DNA from: Lentisphaerota bacterium | GTDB lineage: Bacteria > Verrucomicrobiota > Lentisphaeria > Victivallales > Victivallaceae | Length of the DNA stretch: 64,000 bases | Assembly: GCA_017134815.1 (NCBI GenBank) | Contig: CP071032.1 | Coordinates: 2,414,001 to 2,478,000 of the forward strand | Reading direction: 5' to 3' | Shown: positions 45,631 to 54,525 of the stretch, one piece after another | Numbering within the stretch: the stretch's first letter is position 1 | Layout: the number at the start of each line of letters is the position of its first letter | Made by a program: the position numbers and the translations under genes | The notes under the pieces: generated by a model | What the model was told of the DNA's origin: nothing | Database searches by the model: none | Seen by the model: only the letters and a program-made list of their open reading frames with translations

Positions 45631-45989
45631 ATGGCAAAAGAGTTCAATGAAGACAGGTTTCATAGCCTTAAAATGCTCATAATGAGCCGGAGGAGGATTT
45701 ACGTGAGTGTTTCGAAGTAGCTACAGCGGCAATCAGGAAAAATGTTGTTAGAAGACTGGGCGTTGATAAGCAAATGCAACGTATTGTATTAGATTTGCAA
45801 GACATGCGAGATCAGTCTCCTGCCAGTTATGACACTGTTATGTTGGCAATTACGACATACCCTTTAAGCTACAGTACAATAGCAAAAAGGCGAGGTGTCT
45901 CTAAGACAGCAGTCTGGAAGCAACTTCGTCGAATAGCTGCAAAGTATCCTTGGGTCGAAGCTTTGATTGAAATTATGGGAAGACGATAA
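45631..45989 (+). pseudogene. Broken helix-turn-helix DNA-binding protein
   Basis: An ATG after GAAAGGA gives MAKEFNEDRFHSLKML, then the frame must shift near 45690 to continue as NEPEEDLRECFEVATAAIRK and on to a C-terminal helix-turn-helix (YSTIAKRRGVSKTAVWKQLR) ending KYPWVEALIEIMGRR. The intact second half alone is 71 residues from 45774. A one-base frameshift makes it a pseudogene. The same C-terminal sequence recurs as a remnant at 62.9 kb. Confidence 0.65.
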
Positions 45990-46049
45990 AATTAATGATC
46001 CGACTAGCATATAGCTAGCCAGATTTTTGAAATATTTTATACTTTAGAT

Positions 46050-46595
46050 TTAAAAGCTTTGGATTGTTGGAGCCAGTTTGAGAATGTCAGCTTTTAATGC
46101 ATCATAGCTAATGAGTCCATGACCAGGATTCATAGCGGCGTCACTGTAAAGATTAAATCTTACATTAGCACTTGCAAAAGCATCCCATGAGCCTGCCATA
46201 AACGGGGTTTGAATAACACCAAAATATGCCCCATAGATGCAGGCATGAGGATTAGCATTTTTCAGATCTTGAATCATTTGTGTATAAAAAGCTTTAGTTG
46301 GATCATAAGAGCCTAAAGTTGCAGTTTGCTCAGCTATGAAAATAACAATAATATCTGCATTTTTAGATAAAATATAACTATTTGTTTTACTATAATCATA
46401 TGAAGAAAAAGTATATTGTTTAAAGTTTTTATCATTTTTTATTGAATTCTCAAAACCTTTATAAAAGCTTTGGTAATTACCGAAATTACATTTTTCGGAA
46501 TTAGAATAAAATACATAGTTAAAATCTTGTGAAAACGCACTAAAAGATACAAAAAAAGATGTGATTGCGAATAATAGAATTGCCGTTTTTTTCAT
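46050..46595 (-). CDS. Unknown secreted protein
   Basis: The ATG at 46595, six bases after GGAG, starts a 181-residue protein; a longer frame to 46658 lacks a site. A clear signal peptide (KKTAILLFAITSFFVSFSAFS) is followed by NYVFYSNSEKCNFGNYQSFY and, centrally, NADIIVIFIAEQTATLGSY, which looks like one Rossmann-type strand and turn. Two or more cysteines in the mature part may form a disulfide. I recognise no family and no related gene is adjacent. Confidence 0.7.
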   Translation of the reverse strand: MKKTAILLFAITSFFVSFSAFSQDFNYVFYSNSEKCNFGNYQSFYKGFENSIKNDKNFKQYTFSSYDYSKTNSYILSKNADIIVIFIAEQTATLGSYDPTKAFYTQMIQDLKNANPHACIYGAYFGVIQTPFMAGSWDAFASANVRFNLYSDAAMNPGHGLISYDALKADILKLAPTIQSF

Positions 46596-47691
46596 AAAAA
46601 CTCCATTGCTTTTAGCTATCAGGTTTTTTGCTTTTAATTTTAGAAACCTAAATAGCACTTGTTGATTAATTGAAACTTGATATTGAACCGCATATTGATT
46701 AGCCTATTTCCTGAGTGTTGACATTAATGTACAGTTTTGCCTGCTTCGAGTTTAGGGATATAGATGTGATTATTACAGGAAATGTTTTTATATTTGTAAA
46801 GAATTTTATATTATATAGTTAGGTGTATCTAAATAATAACTTTGCATTAGCCTTATAACATTAGGCCATTTGGTGAAATCAACTGTTGGTCAGTAATTTT
46901 ATAAAACAATGATTATAACTTATGAAAACACTTTAGAAGTAATAATGTACTGGTGCCTAAAAAGCATTAAATCGCGATAAAGCATTAGTTGCTTAATCAA
47001 AGTTCTTTTTGCTTCGGGGTATATTCCTTAAGTTATAAGATTTAAGAAATTGATAATATTTGGTGATTGAAAATATTATTAAATAGTGAATTGATAGTAA
47101 GAAAATAATTTTATTCTATATCACTAAATCAATAAATCAAAAAATGACGAGGTTAACGTTAACCCAATAATTTTGAGAAAGAACATTTTAATGATTCTAA
47201 ATAGCAAAAATGGTTTAGTTTGAGAATGTACAGATGAAACGTCGGCAGGAATGTAGTGCCCCAAAAAAAGAATAAAAAATTCTGAAAAAAAAGATATCCA
47301 CCTTTAAGCAGAGAATAAAATAGAAGTTGGAAGCTAGAATCTTAATATCAATAAAAAATATTAAAACATCCTAAATATTAATAGTATAATTTCAAAAGTA
47401 ATAAGTAAATGGAGGCAAGAAGAATGAATAATTTCAGGATTGAGTTATAATATTTAAGATTTTTATTACATATTAATTTCTATTGAAGAGCAAAATTCAC
47501 TAAGTTTTTATTGAAAACATGAAGTTTAATTTTACTCCAAATGCGGATTAATGAGATGAAAGTTTTTTTGAATTTTTTTATAGTTAGGTTTTTTTTTGAA
47601 TTTTTTGTTCAATAATAAAGGATATAGTGTCTATATTCAGCCATTTTGTTAGTTCGACAAAATTTTAAGTACATTATAAAGGAAGGAGTCT
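46596..47691. other. 1.1-kb AT-rich gap holding a dispersed repeat
   Basis: No coding frame is credible. The palindrome GGTTAACGTTAACC at 47151-47164 opens a ~40-base repeat (47149-47190) found three more times in the island. A short TTGAATTTTTT direct repeat lies near 47567-47610, and the GGAAGGAG ribosome site of the next gene ends the gap. Confidence 0.5.
47149..47190. repeat. Dispersed intergenic repeat, copy 1
   Basis: Begins GAGGTTAACGTTAACCC, continues AATAATTTTGAG and then AAAGAACATTT. The first 14 bases after GA form a perfect palindrome. Nearly identical to copy 3 at 51576 and related to the copies at 49541 and 63042. Confidence 0.7.
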
Positions 47692-49482
47692 TTGGTGAGG
47701 GGGAGAAGTAATGTTAAATTTGATTTTAAATTATTATTAGCATTATTAATATGCTCAACTTTCTTCTTTGCGTTTCTAGGAAGTTATCCATTGCTTAATA
47801 ACAATGAAGGCATATATGCCGGAATTTCACAATGGTTTTTTCAAACCGGTAATTACATTTTGCCTCACTTGAATGGAGTCGAATATATTGAAAAGCCACC
47901 AATGCTTTACTGGTTAATTGCTTTTTGTTTTAAGATTTTTGGCACAAATGAATGGTCAGCACGACTCGTTCCTGCAACTTCTGGTTTTCTGATTGGTTTG
48001 TTTATTTACTTTTTCTTGCAGGAAGAAAAGCATACAACAACTCCTATATGGGCACTAATGATATGGTCATCTTGTGTCGGAACGATTGCTTTTTCACGCT
48101 TAATTTTTTTTGACATGCTATTTGCATTTTTCCTAAGTGGTATAATGATTTCTCTTTTTCTTTACAGAAAAAAAACAAGTCAAAAAGTCTGGATTTATTC
48201 GGCATACCTGTTCGCTGCTTTTTCTGTATTAACAAAAGGGTTACTTGGTATTGTTCTGCCTGCTATATCAATATTTATATATTTGTTTATTGAACAGGAA
48301 GCAGATGCGATTTTCTCATTAAAGCGCTTAGTTAATGTTGCAAAAGAAATGTTCAGTTATTTTTCAGTCGTTCCGATGTTAATATTTTTGATTATAGCTA
48401 TACCATGGCATGTTGCTGCTGGATTAAAAGACCCTGATTTCTGGTATTTTTATTTTATAAATGAACATTTTCTGCGTTTTCTTGGTAAACGAATACCTAT
48501 GGATTATTATTCTGGATCGGTTTATTATTATATATTACGTTTATTGGGCTACATGGCTCCGTGGATCATTTTCCTGCCAGCCTTTATCTTTCGTAATAAA
48601 CCTTATCCCCAAAAGAGAAAAATGCCCAGTTCTGAACTTTTTTGTTGGAGTTGGTTTTTAACTGTTCTTGTATTTTTTTCTGTAGCGAAAGCTAAAGCTA
48701 ATTATTACATTATTGCAGGGATGCCGCCCTTAGCAGTACTTTTTGCTTTTAGATTACGCGATGCCAAAGATTTCATTTTCAAAAGATATATTTTTATTTT
48801 ACTTTTGGTAACATTCATTTTATCAACCATTGTCTTAATCTTTACATTGTTATCTCCATTCATTTTAGAAAAGTTTTATACACTAAAACTACTATCGGCT
48901 AGTATATATAAGAAGGTTACTCCTTGGCTTGGGTATTATGATCATTTTCAATTACCTATAATTTTATTAATCATTGCTTTTTTAATATGTATATACATGG
49001 TATTTAATGCTAGGAAAAAAGAAAATTTACGTCACCATTATGTATGGTTGATAGTAATATTAACTTCTTTTTTAACTTCCACTATAATGAGTCAATTTCA
49101 TTTATTTCAGGAATTTTACTCAACTAAAAAAATCATTTCAGATTTATCAAAAAAGTATGATAAAAAAGATATAGACCTATACCTTTATATTTACTTTGAA
49201 AAACTATCTACATCAGCATATTACCTAGAGCGCTCTATACCTATAATAAATTCCAAAAGTAAAGACTTGTGGTACGGGCTAAAAAAAACTGACACCAAAA
49301 AACTTGAAATTAATATACAAGAACTATTAAAGTTTCCGGTAAAACGCCCAACTTTTGTTCTTATGGAGAAACGTCATTCCAAAGAGTTTAAAAGAGAGTC
49401 CATTAAATCAGGTTTTAAGTTTTGGAAAAGTTATGGGTCCAATGTACTTTTTTACAAAAATAAAGCAAAAAAATATAAATGA
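47692..49482 (+). CDS. ArnT/PMT-like membrane glycosyltransferase
   Basis: A 596-residue polytopic protein with ~11-12 transmembrane helices. The GT-C first loop YPLLNNNEGIYAGISQWFF carries the Glu/Asp catalytic pattern of ArnT, followed by HLNGVEYIEKPPMLYWLIAF and FFDMLFAFFLSG, both ArnT hallmarks. ArnT moves 4-amino-arabinose to lipid A; homologues glycosylate other lipids or proteins. GGAAGGAG precedes TTG 47692 and GTG 47695; either may start. Unlike the 10-kb relative it lacks TPRs, and its AT-rich composition marks it as island cargo. Confidence 0.88.
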   Translation: MVRGRSNVKFDFKLLLALLICSTFFFAFLGSYPLLNNNEGIYAGISQWFFQTGNYILPHLNGVEYIEKPPMLYWLIAFCFKIFGTNEWSARLVPATSGFLIGLFIYFFLQEEKHTTTPIWALMIWSSCVGTIAFSRLIFFDMLFAFFLSGIMISLFLYRKKTSQKVWIYSAYLFAAFSVLTKGLLGIVLPAISIFIYLFIEQEADAIFSLKRLVNVAKEMFSYFSVVPMLIFLIIAIPWHVAAGLKDPDFWYFYFINEHFLRFLGKRIPMDYYSGSVYYYILRLLGYMAPWIIFLPAFIFRNKPYPQKRKMPSSELFCWSWFLTVLVFFSVAKAKANYYIIAGMPPLAVLFAFRLRDAKDFIFKRYIFILLLVTFILSTIVLIFTLLSPFILEKFYTLKLLSASIYKKVTPWLGYYDHFQLPIILLIIAFLICIYMVFNARKKENLRHHYVWLIVILTSFLTSTIMSQFHLFQEFYSTKKIISDLSKKYDKKDIDLYLYIYFEKLSTSAYYLERSIPIINSKSKDLWYGLKKTDTKKLEINIQELLKFPVKRPTFVLMEKRHSKEFKRESIKSGFKFWKSYGSNVLFYKNKAKKYK

Positions 49483-49540
49483 GATTATTTTTTTATGTTA
49501 TATGACCCATAAGATATATTTAAACTATTGCACTGTCCTT

Positions 49541-49580
49541 CAAGTTTAATTTTGACCCAACAATTTTAACTTAAAAGATC
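49541..49580. repeat. Dispersed intergenic repeat, degenerate copy 2
   Basis: CAAGTTTAATTTTGACCCAA then CAATTTTAACTTAAAAGATC follows the same order as the other copies but with more changes; the palindrome is lost. Confidence 0.45.
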
Positions 49581-49871
49581 CCAAATGGGGGTATTAACTA
49601 AAAACGGTCTCTTTAAAAAAATCGTGAAACATTCAAACAGATCAAATGGAGATATCCTAAATATGACATGACATTATTAATAATTCGTAAAATACTTCCA
49701 CATATTTTGAATTCATTGGTTTATATTGAATTGAGCTTTTTTTTTAAAAAAATAAAAGACTAAGAATTAAAGTATACAAAAAGGTCTATCTGCATATCTT
49801 TACTCAGCTCTTGTATTTGTATCATATTACTTGTAATGAACAGATTAAAGTATACCTTGACAAACTGCTGA

Positions 49872-49900
49872 GATTGTTTTAGGGGGGAGCTTTAACAATC
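49872..49900 (+). promoter_or_regulatory. Conserved leader hairpin, cassette copy A
   Basis: GATTGTT and AACAATC form a 7-bp stem around a G-rich loop (TTAGGGGGGAGCTTT), ending 21 bases before the ATG. The same stem, G-run and CTTT element precede the paralogue at 58786, while flanking bases differ. It may be an RNA control element or a protein operator. Confidence 0.65.
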
Positions 49901-49921
49901 AACAAGTTGAGAGGATTTGTA

Positions 49922-51442
49922 ATGAGAAAATCATTGTGTATAAGTATTATCTACGTAATTATTTTTGCTGGAAGCTTTATTTCAAAGGCAGCAACCTGCG
50001 CAATATGCAGTCAAGAGTATGATAAACCAGAGCATTGCTCAGCTGATTTTGTAGAATATGAATTTAGAAAGCTATATGAGAAACAAATAAAGGAATATAT
50101 ACAATCTGAACATGTGGAGTTAATTGCCGATACACTTGACTTGAATACCCTTTGTGAGCTATATAATATACCTGCAAGACAGATGTTTTATTCCTACTCT
50201 AATACTTATGGTTTATTAAAAAATGCAGAAGAAAAATTACAGGCCAAAAGATTAAAGCAATCTGTAGGAGATATTCTACCTTATGACAAGATAAGGAAGG
50301 ATATAAAAGATACTTTATCTGACTTACAAATTAACGAAAATCGCACAGGCTTTGAGTGCACTTGTCTTCCTGAAATTGACGAAAGAAAAATATGTAGTTC
50401 CTGTTCTCTTTGTAAGCTGAGTTTGGATTATGATAAAGAAGTTAATCCTGATGCTGTCAAGATGCCAGTAAATATTCAATTGGCATTAAAATTAGAGGAA
50501 ATAGTTAAAAACTCTGATGTAGTGGTTCTTTTAGGCCGTCAACATTATGCGGATCTCTTATTACTTAGTTACTTAAAGCTTTTCAGTAATAAAAGGTTTG
50601 TTTTGGGACTCGACGCATACGATCCCCAGCTTGACTGGACTGATCCTGAACTTAATAAGCAAGTATTTCAGGCAGTACATGACACTATCAATATGCAATA
50701 CAATGATTTTAGTCCATATTTATCCCGTTTAATAACCAATTTGGGCTATCCAATTTTAAATTATGAAAAATACTTTTACAGCAAGAATTATTTTGACGGA
50801 AGATTTTTTAGAAATGCCCATTATGCCAGTGTGCGCGAAAACCTTGTAAGTTTTCTCGATGCACGATGTCCAAATGCGGTTTGTTTTGGAGTCTCAACGG
50901 CGCTTACTCAGCTGAAATGCCTGCGGAGCTACGACACAGCAATTGAAGTTAATTATGATCTGCTGAAGGATGCTTATGAAGACTTGGGCAAGCCGGTACC
51001 TACCTTGAAGGAAGCCCTTCATGAAGAGAGGACTACTATATTGACTGGTATGACTTGGGCTGAATTCCCTAAGTCAAAAACTGTTCGTCAAAGAATGGTT
51101 GACAAAATTGGTAGCTATTTCCGAGCAGTCAATAGACCTGGCGAACCTAAAGTTCCATTCATTATATTGCTAGAAGATATATACGGCTTATGGATGGATG
51201 AAAGCGATCGCGTTCCAGAAAAGTATACAGCCGGGCAAAAGCAATTATTGATACAGAATCTTATTAAGGAAAAACTTATTAATTTAGGTTTTAAAGATGC
51301 TGACAAAAAAGTTACTACTGTACTTGTACCACAATTAGTAATAGGAGCAAGAGGGGCTATCTTTTCTAAAGAAAAGAATGATTTTTTAAATGATCTTTGT
51401 TTAGATTATGTGGTATCTGTTAACAGGAGTAGCGACCTCTAG
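49922..51442 (+). CDS. Secreted CxxC protein, cassette copy A
   Basis: The ATG at 49922 with GAGAGG upstream gives 506 residues; a TTG at 49907 would add five. A signal peptide (SLCISIIYVIIFAGSFISKA) ends just before CAICSQEYDKPEHC, a zinc- or disulfide-like cysteine cluster. A second cysteine group (CSSCSLCKLS) lies near residue 160, followed by a core likely to be alpha/beta: KMPVNIQLALKLEEI, LLLSYLKLFSNKRFVLGL, SVRENLVSFLDARCPNAVCF, QLLIQNLIKEKL. No known family is recognised. A paralogue about half identical by eye sits at 58.8 kb with matching flanks. Confidence 0.75.
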   Translation: MRKSLCISIIYVIIFAGSFISKAATCAICSQEYDKPEHCSADFVEYEFRKLYEKQIKEYIQSEHVELIADTLDLNTLCELYNIPARQMFYSYSNTYGLLKNAEEKLQAKRLKQSVGDILPYDKIRKDIKDTLSDLQINENRTGFECTCLPEIDERKICSSCSLCKLSLDYDKEVNPDAVKMPVNIQLALKLEEIVKNSDVVVLLGRQHYADLLLLSYLKLFSNKRFVLGLDAYDPQLDWTDPELNKQVFQAVHDTINMQYNDFSPYLSRLITNLGYPILNYEKYFYSKNYFDGRFFRNAHYASVRENLVSFLDARCPNAVCFGVSTALTQLKCLRSYDTAIEVNYDLLKDAYEDLGKPVPTLKEALHEERTTILTGMTWAEFPKSKTVRQRMVDKIGSYFRAVNRPGEPKVPFIILLEDIYGLWMDESDRVPEKYTAGQKQLLIQNLIKEKLINLGFKDADKKVTTVLVPQLVIGARGAIFSKEKNDFLNDLCLDYVVSVNRSSDL

Positions 51443-51503
51443 TTTTGTTGAGTGATACTCTAAAGTTTTTTATAAACAAACAACTCAGAATATGAATTAA
51501 ATA

Positions 51504-51547
51504 CTATTCTCTCTTATTGCATGAGGAACTGCTTTAAGAGGGAATAG
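51504..51547 (+). terminator. Conserved 3' hairpin, cassette copy A
   Basis: CTATTCTCTCTT pairs with AAGAGGGAATAG (12 bp, one T-G wobble) around a loop containing CATGAG and ACTG. The same hairpin with the same preceding AATATGAATTAAATA follows copy B. It may be a terminator or a mobile-cassette border. Confidence 0.6.
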
Positions 51548-51575
51548 GCTATTCTTAAGTAATAGTTTAAAGTCC

Positions 51576-51614
51576 AAGGTTAATGTTAACCCAATAATTT
51601 TGAGCTTAGAACAT
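51576..51614. repeat. Dispersed intergenic repeat, copy 3
   Basis: AAGGTTAATGTTAACCC, AATAATTTTGAG then CTTAGAACATC. It differs from copy 1 mainly by one base in the palindrome and a short substitution after TTTTGAG. Confidence 0.7.
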
Positions 51615-51619
51615 CAAAA

Positions 51620-51644
51620 AAGGGCCGATTTTGGTTAACGGCCC
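51620..51644 (-). terminator. Terminator of the ABC binding-protein gene
   Basis: On the minus strand AGGGCCG pairs with CGGCCCT around an 11-base loop and TTTTTT follows. It lies 35 bases past the stop at 51680. Confidence 0.8.
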
Positions 51645-51679
51645 TAAAAAAAGTTGAAATTTTGTGACCCTTTTCAATT

Positions 51680-52708
51680 TCATAAATTATGCCGTGAACG
51701 ATGACCACTTGAGCCATGGAATCTTTCGAGAATGCTACGAGAACTTACTGCACATACACAAATTTGGTTCCTGACAAAGTTTTCAAAATATATGTCTACT
51801 GCGGCTCCTTGTGATAGGATATTTACTTTTTTAGGAATCAGTTTTTGTTTAAACAAAAAATCAATATCATCTTTAAGACTATTTATGTCGTCTTTATTTA
51901 ACGTACTTATTAAGTTAGTGTTATCATATAAAAATTCAGCGTCTTGATAGGAAATACCAAAGTCTTCAGCTGCTAATTTAAGGGCTTCACGTTTATGTTT
52001 TTTTATAAACTCCATAGCTTTATCTTGGACTTCTACATACCTTCCGACCCAGTCTGGATGTTTTTTGGCAAAAGATTCACTAACCGCAACGACTAGCTTG
52101 GGCCGCATTAGCCCTTTTGCTGTAGTCAAGATTCTTGCTCCTCGGTTTTTAGCTTTTACCATTTCAACCGTAGTCAATACTGTAGCATCGACTTTGCCGG
52201 CAAACATAGCATTGTAGTTTTCTTCTAAGGTCATTGGTATATAATTTACATCTTTTAAAGTCATATTATTTTTTGCTAATGCCTCACGCAACAGGTGGTG
52301 CATGGTACCTCCTTTAGTGCAGGCAATAGTTTTACCCTTCAAGTCTTTGACTGACTTAATATTTGGGTTAGTAGTCATCAAGGCTAGAACACCAGTAGAA
52401 TTGCAAACTGCTTTTATTATATGCAGTTTTATATTTTGACCCGCCGCTATAATTATGCTGGTAGTGTTTAAACTTCCACATATATCAATTTTACCTGCAG
52501 CTACTGCCCTGATTTGCTCTAGGCCAATGGTGATATCATGAAATTTAACTTTTATGCCATCTTTCGCAAACTCTTTCTCGAGCATCCCTTTCTTTCTCAT
52601 GACTATCAATTGAAGACTAAATGGGTCTTTAGGGTAAGCTACATTGATTTCTTTGCCACAAAGGTTAAAAACTACGAATAAAGATAGGATACAAAATAAA
52701 ACTCTCAT
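51680..52708 (-). CDS. ABC transporter substrate-binding protein (SsuA/NMT1-like), orphan
   Basis: A 342-residue exported protein of the SsuA/TauA/NMT1 group. A signal peptide (RVLFCILSLFVVFNLCG) precedes INVAYPKDPFSLQLIVMRKKG, the GLEQIRAVAAGKIDICG ligand-loop block, VKDLKGKTIACTKGGTMHHL and KVDATVLTTVEMV. Such proteins bind alkanesulfonates, taurine, nitrate or thiamine-precursor-like ligands. No permease or ATPase gene is near, so it is an orphan. The last ~25 residues (CVCAVSSRSILERFHGSSGH) look unlike the family and may come from a late frameshift or recombination. Confidence 0.85.
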   Translation of the reverse strand: MRVLFCILSLFVVFNLCGKEINVAYPKDPFSLQLIVMRKKGMLEKEFAKDGIKVKFHDITIGLEQIRAVAAGKIDICGSLNTTSIIIAAGQNIKLHIIKAVCNSTGVLALMTTNPNIKSVKDLKGKTIACTKGGTMHHLLREALAKNNMTLKDVNYIPMTLEENYNAMFAGKVDATVLTTVEMVKAKNRGARILTTAKGLMRPKLVVAVSESFAKKHPDWVGRYVEVQDKAMEFIKKHKREALKLAAEDFGISYQDAEFLYDNTNLISTLNKDDINSLKDDIDFLFKQKLIPKKVNILSQGAAVDIYFENFVRNQICVCAVSSRSILERFHGSSGHRSRHNL

Positions 52709-53032
52709 GTAATCTCTTTATTCTTAATGGTTTTCCTCTTAAGACGGGTAGTTACCATAAAACTTTTAAAATGTATTGTCAATTATAAAAAAAGAATAAT
52801 TTATAATTTTTAAATAGCGCAACCATTTTAGTATACTTTTCATTTGGTTAATTCAACAAAATGTGGTTTTTAATAAAAAACCAAATCCTATTCTTTTCCA
52901 TATCTTTTGATTTAATTCAGATTACAATCGCGATGAATACGCTTTTGCTAATAGTTTTTAAAACCAAGCCTTTATTTAGGTACAAAAAAAGCGCCTGAGT
53001 TAATTCGGGCGCTTTAAATATATTATCAACTT
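52709..53032. other. AT-rich gap before the asparaginase gene end
   Basis: No gene. It holds the terminator of the asparaginase gene at its right end and the promoter region of the ABC binding-protein gene at its left. Confidence 0.4.
52988..53015 (-). terminator. Terminator of the asparaginase gene
   Basis: AAAGCGCC pairs with GGCGCTTT around a short loop, followed by T residues on the minus strand. It lies 18 bases after the stop. Confidence 0.9.
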
Positions 53033-54118
53033 TTATTCAAAAAGCTTGGCAATTTTATCTTTAGACATCTTATTTGACAATGCCAACATCAGTAGCAGCC
53101 TTGCCTTTCTTGCTCTTAGATAACGTGAAAGAATAACACCTTCCTTAACAAGTGTCGCGCCACCGCCGGGCCCACCGTAAATGGGTAAAACCGGGCCATC
53201 AGGAACACTAGTAGCAACAACGACAATAACGCCCTTATTCATAGCATATTTTATAGCGTCATACACATCCTCATTTACATTACCGGAACCAACACCTTCT
53301 ACAACCAGACCTTTCATTCCAATATCAGTTGCATGCCTGATAGCTTCGCCATCACAACCAGTGTAATTCATGAAAAGCTCAACACGCGTTTCAAGCTTTT
53401 CAGGCATGCCTATACAGAAATCCTGTATTGAGCGGTTGTATTTGAACACTTTTCCTGTAGTTATATAGCCCAAATAGCCGTGTTCTCCAGAGTTGAAAGT
53501 CTCGACATTGTTAGTATTGCCTTTACGTACATTATAAGCGCTGTTAACAAATTGATTTAAAGTAACAGTAACGCCCCAGTCCTTAGCATTTGGAGACATT
53601 ATCTGAACGACAGCATTCAACATGTTTTCAGGTCCGTCAGGTGATCCTTCTGAGGCATTACGCATAGCCCCAACAAATACCACCGGCTTCTTTGTTGAAA
53701 TACATGCATTCACAAAAAACGCGGCTTCAGCCATTGTATCAGTACCATGGGTTACAATAACCCCGGATATATCCGGACGCTTTACCAACTTGTCAATGAG
53801 TTTAGCCAGCCTAAGCCATACTTCTGGTTTTATACGCCCACTGGCTTCCTTGCAAAAAGAATAAAGCTCAACATTTGCCCTTCTCAGCAGTCCTGGCACT
53901 GCTGTAATAAGCTCCTTCCCGGATAATGCAAGCATTGCTACTCCATTTTCATCTTTCTTTACAGCTATAGTTCCTCCAGTTGTTACAATAGCAATTTTGG
54001 GTAATTTGGGGTTCTTTCCCATTAAGATTGGCTTGACATTCTTGACGACATTCCCAACGACTGCATGAGAAAAAAGCATAGCCAATGGCATTGCAGCAGC
54101 AATAAGACTTTTATGCAT
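53033..54118 (-). CDS. ansB: L-asparaginase, type II (periplasmic)
   Basis: A 361-residue exported asparaginase. A signal peptide (LIAAAMPLAMLFSHAVVG) precedes the catalytic threonine motif TTGGTIA (Thr47 region) and the second motif THGTDTMAEAAFF, with the Lys/Asp pair needed for the type-II mechanism. The large C-terminal domain (GLVVEGVGSGNVNEDV, VPDGPVLPIYGGPGGGA) is complete. It hydrolyses asparagine, often also glutamine, in the periplasm. It is convergent with the ABC binding-protein gene and is probably island cargo by composition. Confidence 0.95.
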   Translation of the reverse strand: MHKSLIAAAMPLAMLFSHAVVGNVVKNVKPILMGKNPKLPKIAIVTTGGTIAVKKDENGVAMLALSGKELITAVPGLLRRANVELYSFCKEASGRIKPEVWLRLAKLIDKLVKRPDISGVIVTHGTDTMAEAAFFVNACISTKKPVVFVGAMRNASEGSPDGPENMLNAVVQIMSPNAKDWGVTVTLNQFVNSAYNVRKGNTNNVETFNSGEHGYLGYITTGKVFKYNRSIQDFCIGMPEKLETRVELFMNYTGCDGEAIRHATDIGMKGLVVEGVGSGNVNEDVYDAIKYAMNKGVIVVVATSVPDGPVLPIYGGPGGGATLVKEGVILSRYLRARKARLLLMLALSNKMSKDKIAKLFE

Positions 54119-54270
54119 AAGTTTACCTCTCTATTATTATGGACTCCTGTAATGAATAGATTAGACTATAACGTATATTCTTCCTAAGACAAATTTCAAT
54201 TATATTATAGATAGAAGGAGACAATTGACTTTATATAAATATTAGCCTATCCCAACGCTTTTTAATTAAG

Positions 54271-54345
54271 ATAAAGCTGCTCGATGAAATGGCTTACTCT
54301 GCAATTAATGATGTTGCTTTTAGGGAGTGGGAGGTGGAGGAGTAA
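54271..54345 (+). pseudogene. Remnant tail of an OB-fold (tRNA_anti-like) gene
   Basis: In frame to TAA 54343 the DNA reads SAINDVAFREWEVEE, matching the tail CTVNDIAFRECELVDE of the intact OB-fold gene at 62353-62871. Upstream the similarity fades within ~30 bases. It is the 3' scrap of a second copy, lost by deletion. Confidence 0.6.
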
Positions 54346-54475
54346 GTTAGATTACATTTTATGATATTTGTTGAAGTATTCTTAGTAATTTTAGAAGTGT
54401 TTGCTACAAAAAATTTATTATATTCCATTTACTCATAAACTATTTGTTAAACTTACTTTTTCAATAATAATTTTC

Positions 54476-54503
54476 TTGATTTGAGATACTCTTCTAATAT
54501 ATT
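54476..54503 (+). promoter_or_regulatory. Promoter of the KAP NTPase gene
   Basis: TTGATT at 54476 and TATATT at 54498 are 16 bases apart, 22 bases before the ATG; AAAGGGAAA follows as ribosome site. Confidence 0.5.
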
Positions 54504-54525
54504 TATATTTAAAGGGAAATGATTT

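Larger units (their letters stand above)
49483..49921. other. Gap with a degenerate repeat and a leader hairpin
   Basis: Contains a degenerate copy of the dispersed repeat at 49541-49580 and, at its right end, a TTGACA at about 49854 and the leader hairpin of the next gene. No coding frame is seen. Confidence 0.4.
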
